Shown here: positions 38,401 to 45,524 of the stretch, piece by piece
Layout: each line of letters starts with the position of its first letter
Numbering within the stretch: the first letter of the stretch is position 1
Assembly: GCA_938020445.1 (NCBI GenBank)
Contig: CALIIC010000134.1
Location: 1 to 48,128 of the forward strand
Direction of reading: 5' to 3'
Length of the DNA: 48,128 bases
Origin: an uncultured Flavobacteriaceae bacterium
GTDB taxonomy: Bacteria; Bacteroidota; Bacteroidia; Flavobacteriales; Flavobacteriaceae
Translations under genes and position numbers: made by a program
Notes under the pieces: model-generated
The model's input: only the letters and a program-made list of their open reading frames with translations
Told to the model about the DNA's origin: nothing
Database searches by the model: none

Positions 38401-41400
38401 GGTATACGAAACACCTCCATCACTACTAAAGAAATAGGTGTCGGGTCGTACGGTAGTCGTGTCAAAAGATCCTTGTGGGAAGTTGATTCCTTCGGGATAC
38501 TTATGTACGATCCAGAAAGATTCACCGGCGTCGAACGTTTGTGATTCGTTCAACACTTCTTCCAAGAAAACACCCTCTTCGCTCGTTTGTGTAATTACTT
38601 GCGAAGTAAGTAGTTGACCGGCATCTGGAGTAGCACCTCCTCTATAAACTTCTAAAATAATGGCAGCTTCGGTAAGCCCCTCCGTTCGGTATGCGTTACG
38701 TACAGCGTTCAAAGTGAAATTTGTTTCAGCATCAAACTTAACGGCAATAACGATTGCAGTACCATTGTCAAGACCTACAAAATCATCTGGAATATTGATT
38801 CCAGTATCGTAGAAAATAGAATCTGTAAAGGTGGTTGCATTTGCAAGTTGCTGTGAAGCACGCGAAATTTTAAAGCCTCTTTGAATACCAGCGGCCTTTA
38901 CTTTCTCTTTATTGTTGTTGCCAAGACCGTATTTTGTAAGGTCTATCGCGCTAACAGATTTTGCTGTGTTTCCAGTAGTTGGGGCCGTAAATACGGTTGC
39001 TCCCAAAGCAGTGGTGAAATCCAATGCAGTATCTCCACCATTACTAATGGTAAAGGTCGCGGTTTTAACAGGTGGGTCATCTACGGTAACATCTACCGAT
39101 GCATTCAACGAATCTGGTGCAACAACGATTGAAGGAGGAGAAACAACTGTTAAGGTCACGGGGACATTAATGGTAGGGTTCTCGGAATCGTTACTGTTGA
39201 TGTTAATAGTAGCGTTATAAACACCCGGAAGCAATGAACGTGCGTCGAACTTTACCTGTAGGGTTGCATCGTTACCTCCGATTACTGTACCGGCTGTTGG
39301 TGCTACCGTAAGGAAGAACGCATTGTCATCTCCATCGGTTACTTCTACATTGTCAATATCAAAAGTAGAACCGGCCGCAGCATTGTCAGAAAGGAGTACT
39401 ACCTGTTCTATAACACCTGCAAATCCTGTTCCTGAAAATACAAGATCATCGTCAAAATAAACCCTGGTCGCAAAGTCATCCTTGTCAACGATTATCCGTA
39501 CCTCGAAGAATCCTTCAGGAGTGGTTGCATTGATCGGAACAAAGCCAACTACACCTGCATCCAATACTTCTACACTGCCGTCGGCATTAAAACGTACTCT
39601 GGTAACAACTGATTCCGCTGCTGGTGATTGGGGAATTACCTCAAAACTAGCACCGGTGGTCTGAACGTTCACCCGTGCAGAAGCAACCATAAACGGTTCG
39701 CTTCCCGGAGTGATCAATGGCGAAAATGCCAATCCCGTGGTTCCAGAACCATCGGAAGTTCCTCTAGCATGCTGCGCGCCTTCGAAGGCATTGGCACCAG
39801 AAACGGTAAAAAAGTTGGCTGGCTGTGTGCCCCATCCATTTTGACCGTTCAATTCGCCAACTGCAAAATCTTCAAATCCTGTGGCATATAAGCTAGTGGT
39901 AACCTGATTTAGGGTGCCATCTGTTCGTACCAAAGCGGCTAAGCCGTTTCCTGCCGAAGAAGGGGCCTGCGCTTTTTGAAAACCATTTGCGCTGATTGCC
40001 GCGTTCGTGCGAGCTACTCTACTTTCGAAGGTAGCTTGGGCCTCATCGTTGATCGAAACATCAAAGGTAAGGTCGGCATCGCCAATGTTTTGAATAGTAA
40101 GATCTCTTGTCTCAATTTTGAACTGTTCCAAAGTCTCATCAAAGGAGTCCGGATTAACAACGATCGAAGGTGCTTCCGTTCCGTCAAGAACACGCACATT
40201 AAAGTCGATGGATAACGTACCGTCGAAACCAATGATATCCAACTCCACAGTTTCTTCGTAGAACCCTTTGGCTACCCCGGTCGTATTGATTGTCACCGTA
40301 ACAATGGCAGAACCTCCTGCAGGAACTTCAAGCGTTTCTGGAGCAATACTCTCAATAAGCTCATAAGCGGTAGCCGGGTCTAATACGGCCAAGGAAACAG
40401 CGTTCTCGGAAATATTGTTGATGGTAATCTCACGTGTTGTGGTCTCATCTACATTAAGTTCTTCCGTAAAGACGGTTGGCGTGGCAGTAACAGGAGCCTG
40501 GGCGGCCAAAACCCAGCCCATATCCCTAAAATGGCCCCTGGTAATTGGACCGATATCAAAGTTCGATTCCGAGGCACCCACTTGTGGTGTCATCAATGAA
40601 TTGATATCTCCTGCCGGGAATGTTGCTTCATCCCAGTGAGCAATACTAGAGCCTCCTTGGAACGGATTCGGAGCAAAAAGTTCCGGGTTGACCCCACCTA
40701 AGGCTTGTATCGCGAACTGGCCGTTAACGAAAACATCACCACTCGTCAAGAAATCTCCAAGCTCCGTAGAAGGATTTGGAAGGTCTAAGACAGAATTGCC
40801 ATCACCGTCTACAATAAAGGTATCAAAGATAAAAGGGTTTCCGCCACCATTGATGTTTCCTACGCCAGTGCCATTATTTACATTTCCTCCGTCAACAAAG
40901 CCCAAACCATGGCCTGCTTCGTGAAGCGCCACCGTTACAAAGTCAAATTGTCCGGCAGGGGTGTTCCCATCTGTTCCAAAATACCAGGGAATCCCGTTTC
41001 CGATGTTAACGACCAGGTCAAATTCCTGATCGGGTGCTAAATCTTCACCAGCAATGGAATTGGCCAGAGCTACCGGATAAAAAACATCCGCTTCGGGTGC
41101 TCCGGGAAAGTTCGAAATTAAGGTCGTTGGTCCGGCCGATGCCAATACCCCGGCTCCTAGATTCGCAAAATCAGCAAAGATTCGAATAGGCTCGGAAGAA
41201 ACAATTTCTTCAGACCAAATATCCAATGCAAATTGAAAAGCCTCTTGTACTTCGGTGTTGCCCTCTGCTCCGGGACCGAAAGTGATAAGAAGTTCGGCAG
41301 TTGCCTGTTTTTTTCCTACGAACGAGGATTTCTTCGCGGCCATTTGATGCACGGCCATACGTGAGTGCTTATCCTGAAAATCTGCCGGACAAACAACCGG

Positions 41401-41556
41401 AGTCCCGGGAATTTTTTGCATTCCCTTCTGGGCCTGCAGTGTTTGTGCACTTCCCAAGAGGAAGAACACCAGTACGGAGCTTAAATAGCAAATTTTACGA
41501 AAGTGTTTTCGCAAAGCCGTACTGTCCAATACGTAGTTTTGTTTCATTTTTTTCAT
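35449..41556 (-). CDS. Giant secreted metalloprotease-like protein with HYDIN-type repeats and T9SS sorting domain
   Basis: A 2035-residue exported protein. Signal peptide to about residue 42 (TLQAQ). A zincin domain (about 85-350) has HEAGHGLGFVD at 212-222, an HExxHxxGxxD motif that predicts zinc ligands H212, H216 and D222 with E213 as the base. Several ASH/HYDIN or choice-of-anchor D beta-sandwiches follow (for example VSEELLLFNDVFIGNTKQAS, then NTGLAPLNV). A beta-rich domain with INYYGTSYESLFINANGFVS lies near 1420-1450. Three 119-residue tandem repeats cover 1587-1941, and a type A T9SS sorting domain covers 1956-2035 (VYPNPVVS onward). It should act outside the cell or on its surface, probably as a protease or large adhesin. 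Confidence 0.88.
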   Translation of the reverse strand: MKKMKQNYVLDSTALRKHFRKICYLSSVLVFFLLGSAQTLQAQKGMQKIPGTPVVCPADFQDKHSRMAVHQMAAKKSSFVGKKQATAELLITFGPGAEGNTEVQEAFQFALDIWSEEIVSSEPIRIFADFANLGAGVLASAGPTTLISNFPGAPEADVFYPVALANSIAGEDLAPDQEFDLVVNIGNGIPWYFGTDGNTPAGQFDFVTVALHEAGHGLGFVDGGNVNNGTGVGNINGGGNPFIFDTFIVDGDGNSVLDLPNPSTELGDFLTSGDVFVNGQFAIQALGGVNPELFAPNPFQGGSSIAHWDEATFPAGDINSLMTPQVGASESNFDIGPITRGHFRDMGWVLAAQAPVTATPTVFTEELNVDETTTREITINNISENAVSLAVLDPATAYELIESIAPETLEVPAGGSAIVTVTINTTGVAKGFYEETVELDIIGFDGTLSIDFNVRVLDGTEAPSIVVNPDSFDETLEQFKIETRDLTIQNIGDADLTFDVSINDEAQATFESRVARTNAAISANGFQKAQAPSSAGNGLAALVRTDGTLNQVTTSLYATGFEDFAVGELNGQNGWGTQPANFFTVSGANAFEGAQHARGTSDGSGTTGLAFSPLITPGSEPFMVASARVNVQTTGASFEVIPQSPAAESVVTRVRFNADGSVEVLDAGVVGFVPINATTPEGFFEVRIIVDKDDFATRVYFDDDLVFSGTGFAGVIEQVVLLSDNAAAGSTFDIDNVEVTDGDDNAFFLTVAPTAGTVIGGNDATLQVKFDARSLLPGVYNATININSNDSENPTINVPVTLTVVSPPSIVVAPDSLNASVDVTVDDPPVKTATFTISNGGDTALDFTTALGATVFTAPTTGNTAKSVSAIDLTKYGLGNNNKEKVKAAGIQRGFKISRASQQLANATTFTDSIFYDTGINIPDDFVGLDNGTAIVIAVKFDAETNFTLNAVRNAYRTEGLTEAAIILEVYRGGATPDAGQLLTSQVITQTSEEGVFLEEVLNESQTFDAGESFWIVHKYPEGINFPQGSFDTTTVRPDTYFFSSDGGVSYTNLDNFAFLTRALSGGGDSYITLNPSSGSVASGETVEVEVTFNGADLSNGTFETDILVNSNDPITPTAAVATTFDVTGQVNGIEVSEELLLFNDVFIGNTKQASFTISNTGLAPLNVSEIASDNEDFTVDPTSAVIAAGEELEVAVTFAPTTSGNVNGVITITSDASDASDPVEVIVNGIGVNPPKAFLDPQELFATADRGTTIEKEIVLRNDGNAPLTYSFPDLALARALANPNVQFNNTSLIAFNNMTATPTKGFAESRAGHPIKYSVGTDTKFGYSWIDSDEEGGPVYAAFDIRSLGTDITDLVGADGTVEITLPYSINYYGTSYESLFINANGFVSFQAPTTAFTFFNGQIPVDDGVNNVIAPMWVDIEPQNDGGVHVAAFTDAIVVQWSDAPIFFGNPEETVTFKVIIFTDGNIEFLYDDVEGASFIDRGTIGIENATGTDGAQVAFNTPYIKDELAVRFVRPDVPMLDFISDVTPLSGVVGAGRSKTINLTLDATTLEPGKYLDQLTVSSNAPDKSFSTTVVELTVEDVPEVESFTLIDADSDEPLVVINDGDVLDLRIFDTANFNVEANIGDLAPLSVVFDFNGEEAFRKDNTAPFAVGREWRGNFRKLDLQDGVNTITGTPFTKRGGRGDAGIAKTISFEIIGGVVPEVESFTLINADTNEAIGPLNDGDVIDISTIGAVNFSVVANIGDLEAGSVIFDYNGTTGFRKDSRVPFALGGDNNGNFRRVPFDLGTNTVTATPFIGRGGRGDEGVAKTISFEVVSPVAPTIESLVLVDAITNADLGAISDGDVLDLSQYPATGLSIVAIIDGLGTGSVVFDFNGINRYQVENRAPYALNGERRGVLRPTFFAPGINTLTATVYTERGGRGTVTSRTTLSFEVLPANSAASKEINADKATVYPNPVVSVANFNLTNARQQVLKGTLFNLLGQLVYPSFDFEVNDVGNAFLDMTNLSQGTYILRLTDDTGEIVSQTKVIKQ
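35734..36798 (-). repeat. Three tandem 357-bp coding repeats
   Basis: In-frame repeats of about 119 codons at 36442-36798, 36085-36441 and about 35734-36084. Each begins PxVESFTLI-AD, includes NDGDVLD and ANIGDL, and ends RGGRGD-G-AKTISFE. The first two are most alike; the third is more diverged. They probably encode an immunoglobulin-like or carbohydrate-binding beta-sandwich before the sorting domain. Confidence 0.75.
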
Positions 41557-41800
41557 TTTAAATTAGTAATTCTCGGAAGGTAATTCTTACTGGGTATAGA
41601 TGCAAATATTATGTTAATTTCATTAAAATGTACATCAATTTATCGAAAATGGATTTAAAGGTGCTGTTTCATGAGAAAAATGCAATTTTGAGTAAATTTA
41701 TTCGAATGATTTTGTAAATGTATACGAACAGAAATATCAGTTATTTTTTACAAAAAGTAGCGTAACGATAATAATGGTTGTTTAGTCTTGTAAGTGTATC

Positions 41801-42352
41801 CTAACGAAAGTCATAGACCAGAAGCCGTTTTTGAAACCCTTTTATCTTGTATTCGGCAATAGGCTCAACCCCGTCGAATGCAAATGTTAGGCTTAGAACA
41901 AGACAGCTATCGAATACCCCGCTCTTTAGAAGCCGGTTCATAACCGGTACCGACATATATGAGTATACGATTGATTTGGCTGGAATGGCGTAATCGAAAA
42001 CATTCGCTTTTACAAAGGTAATTGGTAGTTTTTTGAATTTGTTTTTCAATCGACACACAAAGACTGCAAAAAAATCGAGTTCTACCGCGATGATCGCTTT
42101 CCACGGAAAGCTTCGCGTGGCAATGGCCGTAATTTTAGCATATCCGGCACCTATTTCCACAAAGTTCATGTCTTCCGTCTTCGGAACGTATTTCCGAATC
42201 GCCGATAGGAACGGTTCTTCTACATGGCCAATGTTGCTTGAAACCAAAACAACACGATCCTTGCGTGCGATGACCGATAGTTGCTGAAAAGCGAAAAGGG
42301 CCATACAGAAGACCAAGGTTCCAAAGATGCCAATATATAAAAATTCTGTCAT
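41801..42352 (-). CDS. Membrane-anchored SAM-dependent methyltransferase-like protein
   Basis: A 183-residue protein with an N-terminal transmembrane segment (about 5-24) and a compact class I methyltransferase fold. Motif I is VEIGAGYAKIT (65-75), and the acidic residue after strand 2 is E91 (AVELD). The layout (short anchor plus a small Rossmann domain) resembles the FAM173/ANT-type lysine methyltransferases, but substrate assignment is not possible. It is probably monocistronic: the efflux genes upstream end 200 nt away, and the 244-nt interval 41557-41800 downstream leads to the giant protein start. Confidence 0.7.
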   Translation of the reverse strand: MTEFLYIGIFGTLVFCMALFAFQQLSVIARKDRVVLVSSNIGHVEEPFLSAIRKYVPKTEDMNFVEIGAGYAKITAIATRSFPWKAIIAVELDFFAVFVCRLKNKFKKLPITFVKANVFDYAIPAKSIVYSYMSVPVMNRLLKSGVFDSCLVLSLTFAFDGVEPIAEYKIKGFQKRLLVYDFR

Positions 42353-42551
42353 TGATTAATCGGTAGTGTATGTGCGTTCCGATACGCGGGAAAATAAAAG
42401 TACGGCAACGGTTTTGGAATCCGATATGCTATGTTATAACTGCTAAGATTTCTGTACAAAGTGTGTTTATATAGTAATTATGTTCCTTGGTTGGCAATTG
42501 CTAGAACATCACTAAAAGCATCGCAGTGGTCCTTCCGCTTTACTTTAAAGC

Positions 42552-43895
42552 TTAGCCAGAAATGGCCTGTTGGGTAGCGGTGCCCCTATTTTTTCTAAAA
42601 GAGCTGATAGCCATCAAAATAGTAATAAGGAAAAAGATAATGCCACCAATGAAAAATACCATCGTCGCTATTTTCTCAAAAAGGATTCCGCCTAGCAGAA
42701 GCCCGAACATACTGGCAAAACTTCCCATGCTATTTCCGTACCCTTGTATGGCTCCCTGCATTTGAGCACTTCCCGTTCTTGATAGGAGTGCTAAAAAGCT
42801 TGGCCACATGAGCCCGTTTCCTATTGATAATAGGGTGTTAGCCAAGTATAAGGCGATACTGTCCTGTACAGATAACAATAGAAAACTTCCACTTAGAAAT
42901 ACGGTACCGACCAAAATCAACGACTCATTCGAGAATTTACCCGATAATTTTGATAGCACTGGGCCTTGTACCAAAATCATGATGAAACTGGAATAGGCCA
43001 AAAAGATTCCTAGGTCAGTAGCAGACCATTTAAGCAGGGTATTGGCGTAAATGGGCAATCCTGCATAAAAAAGACTGAAGGCTAAAAAAGTAAGGAAATA
43101 AACAGTGTATAATAAGGGAATGCCAGGTTGTTTTAGCACACTTCGCCAGCCCTTTTTTTCTGGATTCGCCTCAATGGCCCCCTCTTGATAACACTCTTTA
43201 TGTTCAACTTGAAAAAATTTTCGAACAGAAAAATTCTTATTACTGCCAGTATCCACTACACAAGGGTTGCTTTCTTTTAAGCGTGTATTGATTACAAAAA
43301 TAGCGATGAGCGATATGATGGCGGCCAGAATCAAGGGCAGTGCCTCACCCAAAAAGGTGGATGCCAAAATACCTGCAATGGCAGGACCTAAGACAAAACC
43401 AGTGCTCGTTGAAGCGCCCATTTTCCCAAAATTGCCGTTTCGGTCCTCATCCGTTGAAATGTCTGATAGGTAGGCGTTCGCCACGGATACGTTTCCTCCT
43501 GTAAAGCCGTCAAAAATGCGGGCTATAAAGATGAGTAGTAAGGGCAACGTCATCGCGTAGCTTCCGGTAAATGTAGTATCTTGGGACCATAGGGTGGTTT
43601 TTGGAAGCAGAAAGGCCAGTAGGAATAACAACCAGGCAATGAACGTACCTGCTTGGCTAATGACCAATACTTTTTTTCTTCCAACACGGTCAGATAGGCT
43701 TCCCAGCATGGGGGCTCCTATGAATTGAAAAAAGGGGTACATAGCCCCTAAAATCCCATAAATGAATCCGTTGCCCCCCATATCGACAACGATAAAAATT
43801 AAAATAGGAATAACAATGCTATACCCCAGGATCCCAATAAAGTTTACCAAAAGAATTGGAAATATCTTGGACGGAATGAAGGAACGTAACTTCAT
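42552..43895 (-). CDS. MFS transporter, TetA-like (TCR family)
   Basis: A 447-residue major facilitator transporter with 12 predicted membrane segments. The loop 2-3 motif A is GSLSDRVGRKKVL, and the C-terminal half has a weak copy. The motif C-like GPAIAGILAS follows TM5. The family exports small molecules, often drugs, by proton antiport. The ATG at 43895 (MKLRSFIPSKIFPIL) puts TM1 about 10 residues in, as in relatives; the frame also has an ATG at 43961 that adds 22 polar residues. An extended charged loop (about 205-250) separates the halves. It follows the CPXCG gene and lies downstream of the RND-TolC genes on the same strand. Confidence 0.88.
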   Translation of the reverse strand: MKLRSFIPSKIFPILLVNFIGILGYSIVIPILIFIVVDMGGNGFIYGILGAMYPFFQFIGAPMLGSLSDRVGRKKVLVISQAGTFIAWLLFLLAFLLPKTTLWSQDTTFTGSYAMTLPLLLIFIARIFDGFTGGNVSVANAYLSDISTDEDRNGNFGKMGASTSTGFVLGPAIAGILASTFLGEALPLILAAIISLIAIFVINTRLKESNPCVVDTGSNKNFSVRKFFQVEHKECYQEGAIEANPEKKGWRSVLKQPGIPLLYTVYFLTFLAFSLFYAGLPIYANTLLKWSATDLGIFLAYSSFIMILVQGPVLSKLSGKFSNESLILVGTVFLSGSFLLLSVQDSIALYLANTLLSIGNGLMWPSFLALLSRTGSAQMQGAIQGYGNSMGSFASMFGLLLGGILFEKIATMVFFIGGIIFFLITILMAISSFRKNRGTATQQAISG

Positions 43896-43982
43896 AAGAT
43901 TCGATTCTTTGAAAGCATTGTTTAAAAGTAGGCAATAGCCTTCCCTTTTTTTAACGGCCATTAAAAAATTAACAGGCGATTC

Positions 43983-44165
43983 CTACTGCTCAATATCCTG
44001 CGCTTCAAAGCCTATCAATTCGTTCGCCTCGAATTCAGGTGTAACCCCTATAGGATTGCAACATACCTCACAGTCTTCAACATAGGTTTGTCTGGATACC
44101 GATGGATCCAGCAACATGGAAATTTCCTCCCAACAGTACGGACATTGAAAAAAGTGCTCGTACAT
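43983..44165 (-). CDS. CPXCG motif-containing cysteine-rich protein
   Basis: A 60-residue zinc-ribbon-like protein with C8-P-Y-C11 and C32-E-V-C35 pairs ([20 protein letters not shown]), matching the CPXCG small-protein family in length and order. It has an acidic C-terminus. The function is unknown. It is tightly placed between the TolC gene (5 nt upstream) and the MFS gene, so it is part of the efflux operon. Confidence 0.88.
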   Translation of the reverse strand: MYEHFFQCPYCWEEISMLLDPSVSRQTYVEDCEVCCNPIGVTPEFEANELIGFEAQDIEQ

Positions 44166-44170
44166 TCCCC

Positions 44171-45520
44171 TTAGAATTCAACATTTAATAACTGACCGGT
44201 GAGCTGTAGTAATTGCAATTCTGCCAATTTTGCATCGTATTTCGCTAAGTTTTTATTCGTTTGGGCATTCAGTAAATTAATTTGTGCCTGTCGAAACTCT
44301 ATGGAGGTAATACTTCCTAGTTGAAACTGTTCTTTGGAACGTTCAAAATTGTTTTGATTTGTTCGCACGTTTTGGGATTGTATGTCGAAAATATTTAAGC
44401 GATTTTGATAAATGGCCATGGCATTTTGAATGTCCCGATCTACTTCGAGTATTACTTGTTGCTTTAGCAGTTCTTGATTTTCATAAGCGATTTTCGCGTT
44501 TTTCACCCGAACGTTGGTACTGCCACCATCAAACAAATTCCAGGTGAGGCTCGCACCAAGTCCAAAAGTCCATGTTTCATTGTTGGTTCCGGGGAAAAAG
44601 GCAGAAGCGGCACTTTGGTTCAAATTCCAACCGTACGACCCGTTGAGACCAATAGTAGGGAGGTAGCCCGATTTATTTACTTTGATATCGTAGGCATTTA
44701 TTTGAAGGTTCCGCTCGTTTTGTAGCAATGCCACGTTGTTTAAATTCGCTTTTTCAATATGCGCTTCCAGTTTTAGTTTTGGGATAAAACTGACCAAAGT
44801 ATCCACGGTAAAAGTGGCATTTAAATTCTGGCTTAATACCACATTTAGATCTCGCTTTACATTTGCCAGCTGCTGGCGATTGTTCAGGAGGTTGATGCTG
44901 TCGTTTGTAACATCTACCTGTGCATTTAAAATATCTAGTTTGGTGTTTTGCCCATATTCAAAAGCGTATTCCGCTCTTTTGATTCGTTGTGAGGACACCT
45001 CCAATGCCTGTTGTAATACATTTTCGTTTTCGGTGAGCCTGGCTACTTCAAAATACACACTGAATAGCTGTATCATCGTATTTTCGATCGTCTCCCGTGC
45101 TTGTAGCTCGCTCAATTGATATTGTTCTTTGAGTCTTTTGTAGTTATAATAGCGGCCAAGTCCGTCAAAAAGGGTGTAATTGGCGTTTAAAGAACCATTG
45201 TACCTCTGTGCCTCTGCCTTGTAAATGTCTATGTCGCCTCGCGGGCTTCCGTCTTCATTGATCTGGCCTGGAAATTCAATGGTTGAATCATCTCTGTTGT
45301 AGTCGGCACCACCAACGGCGGTTAAAGTTGGGAGATAGCCGGAGTTTAAAATGCCTTGGTTGTTATCGGCAATTGCCACTTGGTTCTTTGCGACTTTAAT
45401 GCCAAAATTATTTTCCAATGCCAAGGCGACCGCTTCTTTTTTCGATAGCACTTGTTCTTGTGAAAAGAGCATTAGATGCCCTAGGACGAAAAAAGGAAAA
45501 AGTAGTAAGGGGTGCTTCAT
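44171..45520 (-). CDS. TolC family outer-membrane efflux protein
   Basis: A 449-residue outer-membrane channel protein. The ATG at 45520 starts a good signal peptide ([20 protein letters not shown]). An upstream extension of the frame to 45607 would run into the RND gene and add 29 non-signal residues, so it is rejected. Two repeats of the OEP domain are visible: long coiled-coil helices ([20 protein letters not shown], then LARLTEN-type segments) and beta-barrel strands with an LFDG motif near residue 120 and again at 327. It starts 4 nt after the RND stop and supplies the outer-membrane exit for that pump. Confidence 0.93.
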   Translation of the reverse strand: MKHPLLLFPFFVLGHLMLFSQEQVLSKKEAVALALENNFGIKVAKNQVAIADNNQGILNSGYLPTLTAVGGADYNRDDSTIEFPGQINEDGSPRGDIDIYKAEAQRYNGSLNANYTLFDGLGRYYNYKRLKEQYQLSELQARETIENTMIQLFSVYFEVARLTENENVLQQALEVSSQRIKRAEYAFEYGQNTKLDILNAQVDVTNDSINLLNNRQQLANVKRDLNVVLSQNLNATFTVDTLVSFIPKLKLEAHIEKANLNNVALLQNERNLQINAYDIKVNKSGYLPTIGLNGSYGWNLNQSAASAFFPGTNNETWTFGLGASLTWNLFDGGSTNVRVKNAKIAYENQELLKQQVILEVDRDIQNAMAIYQNRLNIFDIQSQNVRTNQNNFERSKEQFQLGSITSIEFRQAQINLLNAQTNKNLAKYDAKLAELQLLQLTGQLLNVEF

Positions 45521-45524
45521 TCTT

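Noticed and set aside
37225..40640. Many plus-strand frames inside the giant protein gene
   Set aside because: They are antisense shadows produced by repetitive, stop-poor coding sequence, without starts, promoters or family features.
43896..43961. 22-residue N-terminal extension of the MFS transporter
   Set aside because: It puts a polar leader before TM1 unlike relatives; the ATG at 43895 fits the family better, though the longer start is not excluded.
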